Of a stretch of DNA of 64,000 nt, positions 1 to 10,772 are shown in pieces. The position numbers and the translations under genes were made by a program. The notes under the pieces were generated by a model, which was given only the letters and a program-made list of their open reading frames with translations, searched no databases and was not told the origin of the DNA. The stretch's first letter is position 1. Each line of letters starts with the position of its first letter. The stretch is taken from NCBI GenBank assembly GCA_030015575.1, contig CM057338.1:633694189-633758188 (forward strand), read 5' to 3'. The stretch is from Agapanthus africanus (lineage: Eukaryota; Streptophyta; Magnoliopsida; Asparagales; Amaryllidaceae).

Positions 1-1975
1 CAGCGATGGCAAGCATGATCCGGATGGATTTAAGCATAGCCACTGGAGAAAAGGTCTCGTCATAGTCCACACCTGGCCTTTGACGAAAATCCTTTGCTAC
101 AAGTCTAGCTTTGAAAGTCTCCACTTTCCCATCTACACCAAGTTTCTTCTTGAAGATCCACTTGCTCCCAATGGGTTTTACCCCTTCAGGAGCAACTTCC
201 AAAGTCCATACTTTGTTGGTGTACATGGATTCCATCTCGGACCGCATAGCATCCAGCCATTTCACTGAGTCACCACTCGTGATGGCCTGCTCGAAACTAG
301 TCGGGTCATCATCTTCCATGATGCAATCCTCGCTTCCACCGTCAATGAGAAAACCGTAGTATCTCTCTGGTGGACGAGAAACCCTACTAGATCGGCGGAG
401 AGGCTGAGGTTCGTCGGGTACTACTGAATCCTCTGGTTCTACCAAGTCCTCTGTTATAGTTTGTGTCGCTGGAACCTCTTCCAGTTCTACCTCAATGCCA
501 CCTATCTGTTTCATAAGAAAACCTTTTTCTAAGAAAGTGGCATGCCGAGAAACAAACACTTTTTGTTCCTCGGGATGGTAGAAGATATACCCCTGTGAAT
601 TTTTGGGATATCCTACAAACTTACATAAGACAGATCTTGCCTCGAGTTTGTCCGGATTTTGTCTTTTGACATAGGCTGGACAACCCCATATCTTAACATA
701 CTTAAGAGATGGTCTCTTCCCTTTCCATATCTCATATGGAGTGGTAGGCACTGATTTGGTAGGAACCATATTCAATAGGTGTATGGCTGTCTCAAGCGCA
801 TACCCCCAGAAGGAAATAGGTAACTCAGCTGTACTCATCATTGAACGCACCATATCTAATAGGGTGCGATTCCTTCGTTCCGATACACCGTTGTGCTGTG
901 GTGTATAAGGTGGAGTAAGCTGAGAGAGAATCCCATTCTCTTTTAGATAATCTTGGAACTCATTGCTCAAGTATTCTCCTCCTCGATCAGATTGAAGGAT
1001 CTTAATACTTTTGCCCGTTTGGTTCTCTACTTCGTGCTTATATTCTCTGAATTTCTCAAAAGCTTCAGACTTGTGTTTCAATAGGAACACATGCCCGTAT
1101 CTAGAGAGATCGTCAGTGAATGTAATGAAGTAGGAAGAACCGTTCCTGGCAAGGGTAGACATGGGACCGCATACATCAGTATGTACCAGTCCTAAGAGTT
1201 CAGTAACTCTTTCTCCGTGTCCACTAAACAGAGCTTTGGTCATTTTTCCTTTGAGACATGAATGGCAAGTATCATAAGATAATAATTCGAACGGATTCAA
1301 ATAACCATCCTTATGTAACTTAGCCAGTCGTGTCGCATTGATATGACCAAGTCTACAATGCCACAAGAAGGATTCGTTCATTTCTGAACTCTTCCTCTTG
1401 TGTGTGTTTTGTATATTGAGGACTGTATTTTGATTTAGAATGAATATGCCATTATGTAGCGAGCCTGATGCAATCAACTTTTGATCTAGAAATATGTTCA
1501 TAACATTTTCCTTTACTACAAAATTATATCCTTCTTTACTCAATAAAGAAACAGATATAATGTTGCACATCATGTTTGGTATATAATAGCACTCATTCAG
1601 AATTATTGTATCACCACTTGGTAATACCAGGTGATATTCGCCAACTGCTTTAGCTGCAACATTTGCACCGTTCCCTACTTGAACGGAATGATCACCTTTT
1701 CCCAGTTCTCTACCTTTTCGCAGCCCATGTAACATCTTACATATGTGGGGTCCTGATCCGGTATCTAATACCCAGGACGTAGGGTGAACTGAGAAACAGT
1801 TCTCAATGACAAACACACCCGAAGATAATGCATCAACATGCATGTTCTCCGTTTGGGCGGTGTGAGAATCCAGATATTCTCCTGTTTTCTGTTCATTCTT
1901 ATAACACTTATAAGATAGAACGGGTCCAACGTTCCCCTGCACAGTATAACATGCGGGTTCGGTCAATACATCCAT
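1..1975 (-). CDS. pol: Copia pol: protease-integrase-reverse transcriptase, gag-less, partial
   Basis: The minus frame is open for 658 codons from an ATG at 1975-1973 to the window edge. The next in-frame stop upstream is at 2011-2009. Residues 68-75 read WVLDTGSG, the aspartic protease site. A GAG-pre-integrase HHCC region follows (HCRLGH, then CHSC). The integrase core has D267 (TDVCGP), D330 (SDRGGEY) and E366 (VSERR), giving the D,D35E spacing. The RT begins near residue 560 and is cut off before its YVDD box. The first 50 residues hold only a relic of a zinc knuckle (KCYK, without the second Cys or the His) and no gag body, so the product would need Gag from another element. The ATG is ACG in two sister copies (41038-41040, and minus 27992-27990). 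Confidence 0.9.
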   Translation of the reverse strand, partial: MDVLTEPACYTVQGNVGPVLSYKCYKNEQKTGEYLDSHTAQTENMHVDALSSGVFVIENCFSVHPTSWVLDTGSGPHICKMLHGLRKGRELGKGDHSVQVGNGANVAAKAVGEYHLVLPSGDTIILNECYYIPNMMCNIISVSLLSKEGYNFVVKENVMNIFLDQKLIASGSLHNGIFILNQNTVLNIQNTHKRKSSEMNESFLWHCRLGHINATRLAKLHKDGYLNPFELLSYDTCHSCLKGKMTKALFSGHGERVTELLGLVHTDVCGPMSTLARNGSSYFITFTDDLSRYGHVFLLKHKSEAFEKFREYKHEVENQTGKSIKILQSDRGGEYLSNEFQDYLKENGILSQLTPPYTPQHNGVSERRNRTLLDMVRSMMSTAELPISFWGYALETAIHLLNMVPTKSVPTTPYEIWKGKRPSLKYVKIWGCPAYVKRQNPDKLEARSVLCKFVGYPKNSQGYIFYHPEEQKVFVSRHATFLEKGFLMKQIGGIEVELEEVPATQTITEDLVEPEDSVVPDEPQPLRRSSRVSRPPERYYGFLIDGGSEDCIMEDDDPTSFEQAITSGDSVKWLDAMRSEMESMYTNKVWTLEVAPEGVKPIGSKWIFKKKLGVDGKVETFKARLVAKDFRQRPGVDYDETFSPVAMLKSIRIMLAIA

Positions 1976-2011
1976 ATTATTATCTTGATTAAGGCATGAA
2001 CTGGTCGCTAC

Positions 2012-2036
2012 CTAGAGAGAGAGAGAAGAAAACACT
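2012..2036 (-). promoter_or_regulatory. Polypyrimidine tract and AG, possible 3' splice acceptor
   Basis: On the minus strand a TTTTCTTCTCTCTCTCTCT run ends in TAG directly followed by GTAGCGACC, 37 nt before the pol ATG. This has the form of a plant 3' splice site. It would let a spliced RNA skip the leader and express pol directly. No donor has been assigned. The same tract is at 40981-41000 in the plus-strand C copy. Confidence 0.35.
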
Positions 2037-4628
2037 TTAGCGTATGCTCGTGCAAGATCAGATTGGTTATTATCTTATCTAATCAGGATGGCTCCCACTG
2101 CTTTTTATCAAATCTTCCTCCAAACCCTAAAAGGAAAGATTAGCCGGGATTAATTACACACTACAAGTTCGCTAATCTTTCGGCCAGGCCAGTGTCGGTA
2201 CTTTGAGGGAGGTCCCCCGTGCTTTCGCACGAACCTAATTAATGTAAACCTCGTTTTCCCAGAGGCGTAACCCCGTTGACACCTTTCTAGACACCTACTT
2301 GATCAGCTAATTGCAATGTGTAAAACTCTCCCAGGAGTAACTCTTACTCGCAGTGGGTATCGGGATCCAACTATCTCATAGAAGGTATGCAATCTCATTG
2401 CAAATTTCAACACTTGAAATTCCTGATAATATTTTACCCCTAGTGTTCTATGACCTTGACGAATGCCAAACAACCCATAGTCCACTAGTCAAGTTCAACC
2501 CGTACATTTCTTGATTGAATTAAACCCACCCGCACGACCCTTGACGAATGCCAAACAACGCCGTACGAATACCCTAATCCAATCTGCATCATATGCATAA
2601 GCAGATAAATACTAGTTAGCTACCGTACACTACGCCTTGACGAATGCCAAACTACCGTAGCACGAATACTAAGTAGTACTTATCTGAAATGACGGAGGGC
2701 TACGCAGGTTTTCATAAAACCATGAGCGTAATGAACTTGATATCGTTGTAGAATCAAATGAAGTTTTGAAATGGAGTGATTTTGAGGCTTTTCCAGTTTT
2801 GCTAAAGGAGTCACTCCCGGTGAAGGGATCTCGGTCCTTTCCTCATCGAATAAGGTGCGGGATATATCATATATATCACTGTGCAAAGCAAAAACTCTTA
2901 AAAGCAATCAAAACCAAACCGAGTGTGTAGCATCTGCCAGTTACTGCTAAAGGAGTCACTCCCGGTGAAGGGATCTCGGTCCATTCCTCATCGAATAAGG
3001 TGCAGGGTATATCATATATACCACTGTGCAAAGCAAGAACTGTAGCTACCTGTTTTATTTTAAAATTTGATTCTACAACATCTTAGGTTTCTTATCTTTC
3101 ATTAATCACATTAATGAAGTCCCATCATTTAAATACCTAAACATCACAGATAGATATGACGTACACTTATGCCATCCGCATTCGCCTCGATGTCCCCTCG
3201 TGCACCGTTAGGTTAGGTAACTAACGACAGAGCAGGGCAGGGCTAGCGCGGGTGTAAAACATAAGTAACGTCTATATAATATATCATATATGCTATATAC
3301 TATATCCATCACAGAGTCACAACACAGATATCGCAGCAGTATAAACATATGAAATATTGGATATACTAGGACGTCCGTGTTTTCAATACGAGCCAGTATA
3401 AAACACGGATTCCACGGTCGTGATGAATAGCCAATCCCACACCCCTAGACCCTTACGAGAGCGGCAAGCAATCCTGCCAATCCTAGGGTTAGGAGACCCG
3501 GACTCGACTCCTCGAGCTGGTCTCCCACTGAACCCCAGAACCCGGTTACTTGTGCTCCCCTCTAGGTCTATCCTAATGCGGAAAAGTAAATAATATACAA
3601 AAGGTGACATCTTCCGCTACCTGGAAGTGCCCCAAATAAAAGAATATTACATACAAGTTTTTACATGAATGAAAATGAAAAACACTCATCTCACATAAAA
3701 ACCCCCGGCTATTCGAATACGACGATCCAATATAACATATCCAGCAACACATAACATCACATGTCATCAACGTAAGTAAGTATGTATACCCCAATTGTCG
3801 TTGACGTATAGCAACGAAACCGGCGATATGAACATACTACACTTACGGTCACAGAAAAGAAAGTGTAAAACTACAACAGTTGGAATCCGCAACCTTTTTA
3901 GACATCGCATGCCTAATCAAATGAAATACTTAGACATCACATGCCTAACAGATATAAATCCCGCATTTTAGTCTCATTATCGAAAACTCTTTTCAATATC
4001 AAGTGAAACCAAACTGCTAGATTTATAACATTCATTCAGTTATCACATAACTGTTTGTGAATTCCAATTATTGTATCACATTCCAGATAAACAGAAAATG
4101 TTAAATTTTTCGATCGAACAGTCGAATACCCAAGTTTTCCCGATACAGCTCAACACATGAAATAAGTCTAACAATATTCAGTTCATGCCTCAGTACCGAC
4201 GGTCCAGCCGTAGAAGGGTCAAGCCAACGCCTCACATGTGGCATGCCGTACTGCCCCAAACCCGAAGGTTCAAAGGGCAGTTCAAGACGGTCACATAATC
4301 GAGTTAAGGTTTGTTGTCTTCTAGAGGGTCCATCGCGTTACTTGCACTACTTAGAATGTCGTTAAACTACGGAAAAATCCAACACTTGGAAATTTCCCGA
4401 CAGGAGAAAAATTGGGTATTTATATCCGGTCGAACTTTTTAACATATTCAAAAAATTATCCGGAAATACACAAAAGACGAAACTTGATAATCCGATCGAA
4501 ATACCGATTCCCCAAAACAACCCCAGAAAATTCAACTCTTGAAAAAATATCAAAAATTCCCAGGAAAACCAGCACTGGAAGATAAGAATTACTGTGCAGA
4601 AATATTTATTTAATTGATCCGTACGACC

Positions 4629-4672
4629 GCGGAACCGCCGCATGAGCCATACTCATGCCGCGGAACCGCGGC
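4629..4672 (-). other. GC-rich hairpin downstream of PBS
   Basis: Two arms built on GCGGAACCGC and its partner flank a short loop (CATGAG paired with CTCATG at the tip). It starts 198 nt after the primer-binding site. Hairpins at the same relative place occur in E2, B and A, which suggests a conserved RNA structure such as a dimerisation or packaging signal. Confidence 0.6.
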
Positions 4673-4858
4673 TATTTGATGGATTTACACTGTCGAATTT
4701 CACAGTAATTCTTATATTCACCTGCTGATTTTTCTGCATATTTTAAATTTGGAAAAATCCCAGATTTTAGAAAATGTACAGAGAGCAATTTTTGGGGTTC
4801 GGTTTCGGTTCGATCGGAGTTCAAATTCCGTCTAGACTTCGCCTAAGGCTCTAGCTAG

Positions 4859-4870
4859 GCTCTGATACCA
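4859..4870 (-). other. Primer-binding site (initiator tRNA-Met)
   Basis: The minus strand reads TGGTATCAGAGC, complementary to the 3' end of plant initiator tRNA-Met. It begins two bases inside the LTR edge, as expected for first-strand priming. Confidence 0.9.
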
Positions 4871-4871
4871 G

Positions 4872-7102
4872 TGAAAGGTTCCTAGGCACCCTATAGAGGT
4901 CTCACAAGGCATCGAACATACCAATTTAAAAAAAAATGGTGCCGAGAAACCCTAGACTACGGATCTTAGACTAGATGTTTAGGCGAAAAGATAATCTAGT
5001 TAATAAATTAACTAAATGTTCGGATGCTACAACCTTTGTAGATCCGGATACCCACTTCCTTAGCTCCACGAGGGCGTCCTCTCGCTGTCCATCTTGAACC
5101 TTGGACTCTCGTGACGGCTTCATCGGAGAAACGTGCGGAATAGGTCGTCGGCTTCGTGTCAAAGACGATCTACGTCGAGGTTGCACAAGCTCAAGCTCCG
5201 ACTTCACAAAGTAGTGAAACTTGTGAAGAAAACACCCAAAACCACTTGGCAAGAGGTAGAGGATGAAGAAATAGGTGGTGGGTTCACTTTAGATTTGGAT
5301 TTCTCTCACTAGATCTCAAGTTGCCATTAATGGCATCTAGGTTTCTCACTTGAAGAAGAAGAAGAAGATGATAGAATTGTTATGCTAAGTTGTATGTAAA
5401 ATGAATAATAAATCAATTCTTATCATCTTCTAACCATGGTCAAGTGTAGAGAATAGACCATGGTTAGTGGGAGTAGTTAGGGTTAAGCAAGGAGACAAAA
5501 TGGCATCATTAGTAAAAGCTTCATGAAGCTTCACCACTCTTCGTGATAAGATGAAACCATTTTGTTTTGATAAATCCATTTAAATAAATAATAAATGGAT
5601 AAAATAATAAGTGAATAAAATATTAACCCTAACCACTTGCATAACCATGGTTGCATTCTATACACAAAGCCAAAACAACATGCATCATCAAACATGATAC
5701 ATTCAAGTGTACACAAAACATATCACATATACAATGTGCACATCAAGTGAGAAAAATCCGTTTAAAGTGAACCAATACTAGTTAATGCAAAGTAATATAT
5801 CAAATATATAATTATACATTAAATCATTAAATTAACACTTGATTCAATGATCCGGTCATGTCGCACATAACCGACTAGTATTCAATGCATCGATTTATCG
5901 AATCAATGATTCGATAACTAGGTCATATCTCATACAACCAATCGAAACATTAATCGCGAGAATCAAATACGGTATCACATACACGCATTGTTCTCGGTCC
6001 CGCACATATCTCATATGCACTCCTATTTCGTTTCGCTTGAGCTAGGAAACCTCTGTGTAGGACTCTAAAGACTCGTCAATACGCCGGTAGCAGATGATGA
6101 TCATATCAAGCACCCACAAGCCGCAAGCGGTCTGCTAAACGTAACGGCCACCCGGGTATTGAGCGATCAGAAGATCGACGAGCTAGCCCGCTTACACTCC
6201 TGCGAATCCGACCAGTAACACTTACCATACAGTACGGTCTCTTCGTCTGATATGTCGCATATCAAGTCTAGGGGTGGTAAACGTCAGACCCCAATAACCC
6301 GATAAGTCGTGCCGATGTGAGGCTCATAACGGGTCGAGAAACTACTGGTAACACTTACCAGCAAATCTCTGATCAGCCCTGGCCAGGGACTTCCCTGCTA
6401 CGGCCAATCGAGCACTGCGCAACATCAACCCCCAATACCGGGAGAGACGAAACCCCTCCTATCGCTCATTGCCTCCATGTGACTCGGGACTGTGCCCAAA
6501 GACCACCGTTTTGCACGCCCTCATGGACGTGGTAAGGTGGAGATCAAAGCACAGTGGGAATCACACAAGACTCTATGACGATCTCGGGTCTACAGACTAT
6601 CCTGTACAAGTGTCACCTGAGAACTGCCATCTGACGTCAGGTATAATACCATCTGGGAGTTCTCGGCGAGTCCGTCCAGTGTACCCAGTCTCCACTGAGC
6701 ACCCGTACACCATCTCTGATGTCAAACACCAATGGATATGGGATCATCCATCGCCCATCTCATGGGTCGAGAAGCGTATACGCTAGTCTACTCTGGTATA
6801 TCGATGCCCCGTCTCGATACACCCACGACTAGGGACCTTGAAGGATGTACTTATGGACTACCATGTCCCCACTAGTATGATCTGCATCACAGTCCAGGTA
6901 GTCAAGTACATATCCTAAGGGCTTTACCAACATGTAACTATAAGACAGTATAAAGAGACTAGTGTACATGTTAAGATAAAGAGTAACCAGATAGCATACT
7001 ATCATATCGAGCAAGAAAGTCATCTCTATATATGTCCAAGCATCCAATATAATATACATCATCTGTACAATACTGGCCTCTAGGGCATACATACAACTAA
7101 CA
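4872..7102 (-). repeat. 5' LTR of E1 (C family)
   Basis: On the minus strand this 2231-bp LTR starts TGTTAGTTGTATGTATGCC and ends in a CA next to the primer-binding site. It is colinear with the E2 LTRs and with the solo LTR at 49417-51630. It contains the shared block around GACGTTTACCACCCC, which also occurs in A and B LTRs, and AT-rich palindromes such as AACACTTGATTCAAT near 5835. A run of GAAGAAGAAGAAG lies near 5353. Confidence 0.85.
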
Positions 7103-10100
7103 AATTACCGATGATGATGTGTGTGAGCCGGCAAGCAAGTGTATGGGAGCATACGCATTATCGGTAATGGTGCCGGTGTCCTGACAGCATGGTTTATAAT
7201 CACTAAGTACACAATAAACATGCAATGAGACGATAACAACATGATAAATGGCAAAAGGTAGTAATTGCAACAATAATATGCGGAACATGAATGATAACGT
7301 AATGATAAGGAATCTACACCGCTACACCTGTGTTTTACTGTTTTGCCGTTTGAAAAAGTATGAATCATGGTGTTTTGAAAATAAGGGCTACGGTGTTTTT
7401 AAGAAAAGGTATGTCTTTTGAAATATCCGTAGTATCCCTTGACATGGCGTTAAAATCCTCATGATTCGTTAGTTTTGGAAATAGGTATGACTCGGGTCCT
7501 GTCGAACATCTACTGGGTAAACTACAGGTCTAAACAATAACCAATCGAAAGAGGTATGGAAACCACATAAATCTGAGTCGATATATATATACATGCATAA
7601 TAGTCGGTGATCCCGCCTCAATAATATCATGTACGATACAACATATCATATGACATCCTCGAATCAAGAGTGTGGATCTATCGTCAATATATAGCTCGTA
7701 CAGTAAATCCGTCGTATGGCTTCCCAAATCTGGATACGGGTCAAATGTCACATCTATCACATTAATCATCCAGTATCCTCTTTATCAAATATCATGTTCG
7801 GGGTACTGATCTACGTCTAGTACAATACTGATACCATCTATGAAATGCATGCGTGTGTATGAAAACACCACGCCTAAAGAACCCGCTAAAAATATCATGT
7901 CGTATCTCAATTATGGACCATATCACATCACCGATCTCATGGCCTCAAGCCCAATCTCATCGACTCATCTCCAAATATCGTACAATATCCTCAACATTCA
8001 TGCATGTGTATATAAATGTATATAAGCATAGTCCCATATCCATGCGTATATACATATATACACATTCCCATATACGCACAAGAAAATGATATTATGCAAG
8101 TGTATATGTGTGCGTGTATGTAAATCCTTATGCTAGGGTTTCATGACTAAGAAATCCGCTAAAGTCCTTTCTTCAATTCTCGCTAATCCCAAACCCATAA
8201 GCTCCTAAGGCTTCTCTTACTAGGTGTTCGTATCTCATAATAACATATAAAAGTATATCGTTACCACATCACCTCATTCCTCACAACTTTGCAGGGTGCT
8301 ATACGCCATCCACCCGACTTCTCCCCGTAGATATAAATCTACTCACCTGGTCTTCGCTCGCCGGTGCCTACGGCGCCACGCGCTTGCTTGTCGTCTCGAA
8401 GTCCACATGGGGTACCTACATGTCACAACGTATCGTATAACATAAAAAAACCCAATTCGAATTCGAAACGGCAAACGAATACAAAATTGGCACGCGTATC
8501 ACGTATAGGTCAAAAGCTATCGCCTACGAATGCAAGAATAGCCAAACCAACCCTCGATGTCGATGTACAAATATCAACCCATCGAGAAGAATCCGAATGC
8601 GCCCATCTTCACATTCACAACACTAAATATAATATGAAATAGATTAAAATTCACAAAAACCCCAAACTCACATTAAAAGCTATTTTTCCGAAAACCTAGC
8701 AAGCAAAATTTACCGTTTTAGTACAACAATTGATGTTTCAAAAAATCTAGCGGCCGCAATGTTCACTAATTAGCTTGATTAGGCCACACAAACATTCACT
8801 ACTAATTTATCTCGCCAAACTATATACGTTTTAAAAACCTAGTTTGCAATTTTATCCAATTTCAACCATTTTATAGCAAAAATGCACAAACAACAATTGA
8901 GCTTGGATTTGCATGATCTAAAATATTAAACTACAATTTAAAATGTTAATAATGCCATGAATAATCTAATTAGATTTTTCTCTTAATCATAATCATAGTT
9001 TACAAAAACCTAGTTTGTTAAAAAGCTTAAATTTGGACATTTTTCAAGTAACAACTTGTAATTAGCAACTAGATTAGTTTTAACAAGTTTCAAGATTCTA
9101 GCCCACATCACACAACCATGCACAATTGATCACAACCCAACTCCAAAACAAAACCTTAACTTGAATTTCTTAATCATGCAATTGAACCCATTTAAAACCT
9201 AATAACACTTGATTAAAAACATAGATTAGAACAAGTATCAATTGGAAATAGGTTATACCTCAAACAAGTTTGAAATGAGATCCACACTTGCCAAAACATA
9301 GCCCCCAAGATACAAAATTTCCACCAAGATCCATGCCATAAGGGCTAAGGAGAAATGGGTAGGAGCTTGATTTGGATTTTAGCTTGATTTTAGATGGAAT
9401 TTTGGACATTTTTGAAGCCAAAATGAAGTGGGATTTTGGTGGAAAATTTCTGGGTAGCAAGAGGAGGCTCGGCTGCAGGTTGAGGAAGAGAGGAGAGAGA
9501 GTGAGGTGGGAAAAAATGATATCAAGTCAACCCAAGGTCAAAGTCCTCTCTCATTTAACTTTCTTTCTTTTCTTTTCTTTCATTTCCAAAAGGGGTGAAG
9601 GAAATTGGGGGGAGGGGGTTCCTGCTGAGTTTGGCCACTAAAAGGGGTTTTGGGTGTGTGTGTGGGAGTGTGGGTGAAGGGAAAAATGATAACACCAAAG
9701 CCCCCAAATCAAACTAGCACTGTACCTCCATTTTTTCACAAAATAAGCCTTTTTCTTCAATATTTTCAAAACCGTTTAACAACTTCATTTCATTTCAGAA
9801 ACAATATTTTACATGTTAGTTTAGTGTGTCATGATGCACAAAATTTGTATTAGCCCATTCCAATTTGTAATTTTCCCTAATTAAATGTATTAGTGACGGC
9901 TTAAAATAATATTAAAATAATAAATTTCGGAAATTTTTCTAAAAATTAGAAATTTTACCAGTGGCTCAATAAACACCAAATACTACCAATTACATAGCTA
10001 GAATATGTATATTTAATTTTACACGTACACAGATGGCCGGCTCATGTACTTCATCATCGATAATTGCCATGTCACTACACAGTAGAATTGCTGCATCATG

Positions 10101-10154
10101 ATATGACTCCTTGCATGATTTACTTACTTTGTTCACATCACTGTTTCATCCAGC
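7103..10154. other. Non-coding DNA, possibly a gypsy (Del/Tekay-like) LTR on the minus strand
   Basis: No protein-coding signal was found. The composition is typical of long gypsy LTRs read on the minus strand: an AT-rich start (about 9900-10050), a pyrimidine-rich stretch with CT and TTTC runs (9480-9590), then a donor-like CAGGTGAGT on the minus strand near 8342-8350. TA-rich runs with TATATACATATATACAC lie at 8040-8070, and a GT-rich run lies near 9655. There is no recognisable LTR end or coding domain, so the assignment is tentative. It forms the right flank of E1 and the left flank of the C-type LTR fragment at 10155. Confidence 0.3.
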
Positions 10155-10772
10155 TGTTAGTTATATGTATGCCCTAGAGGCCATTACTGTACATACGATG
10201 TATATTGTAGTGGATGCTTGGACATATATAGGGAGGACTTTCTTGCTCGACATGATAGTACGCTATCTGGTTGCTCTTTATCTTAACATGTACTCTGATT
10301 GTCTCTATGTTACATGTTGATAAAGCCCTTAGGATGAGTACTTGACTACCAGGACTATGATGCGGATCATACTAGTGGGGGCAGTGTAGTCGCCAAGTAC
10401 ATCCTTCAAATGTTCCTAGTCGTGGGAGTACCGAGACAGGGCATCGCTACTCCAGAGTAGACTAGCGCATGCGCTTCTTGACCCATATGATGGGCGATGG
10501 ATGATCCCATATCCATTGGTGTTTGACATCAGAGAAGGTATACGGGTGCTCAGTGGAGACTGGGTACACTGGACGGACTCGCCGAGAACTCCCAGATGGT
10601 ATTATACCTCACGTCAGATGGCAGTTCTCTGGTGACACTGGTACAGGTTAGTCTGTAGACCCCAGATCGTCATAGAGTCTTGTGTGATTCCCACTGTGCT
10701 TTGATTTCCATCATACCACGTCCAAGAGGGCGTGCAAAAAGGTGGCTTTTGGGTACAGTCCCGAATCGCATG
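10155..10772 (+). repeat. Truncated C-type LTR (5' 618 bp)
   Basis: It starts TGTTAGTTATATGTATGCC and follows the first 600 bp of the LTR at 43913 closely, including GAGACAGGGCATCG and the ACTCGCCGAGAACTCC block. It stops at GCATG, where an A-type LTR begins. The rest of this LTR was not found downstream, so it is broken rather than simply interrupted. Confidence 0.8.

Larger units (their letters stand above)
1976..4858 (-). other. Untranslated leader of E1, structured, no gag
   Basis: About 2.9 kb separates the primer-binding site from pol, where gag would be expected. Minus-strand ORFs here are under 100 codons and none resembles Gag. Repeated or paired modules are visible: a GC-rich hairpin (4629-4672), a duplicated 21-nt motif around GCATGC (3897-3948), a 9-bp stem (3375-3383 with 3400-3408), a palindromic 21-mer (3206-3226), a motif duplicated at 2800-2866 and 2947-3012, three copies of a TTGACGAATGCCAAAC motif (2454-2473, 2539-2557, 2634-2652), and a GAAA-loop hairpin (2219-2232). 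Related modules occur in E2, B, A and the plus-strand C copy. Functions in translation, dimerisation or packaging are inferred only. Confidence 0.7.
1..7102 (-). mobile_element. E1: partial Ty1/copia element, C family
   Basis: This minus-strand copia element is cut by the left window edge. Reading leftward it has a 5' LTR (4872-7102), a tRNA-Met primer-binding site (4859-4870), a long leader without gag (4858-1976) and an open protease-integrase-RT frame (1975-1). The 3' pol, polypurine tract and 3' LTR lie outside the window. Its LTR and leader resemble those of E2 at 23001-33390 at roughly 80 percent by eye, so it is the same family but another subfamily. It is the only element here whose visible pol has no stop or frameshift, which suggests a young copy. 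The DNA right of the LTR starts AATTA, but the other side is not visible, so a target duplication cannot be checked. Confidence 0.9.

Noticed and set aside
111-359. 82-codon plus-strand reading frame
   Set aside because: It is antisense to the intact copia pol of E1, and similar antisense frames appear over the same domain at 59763-59960.
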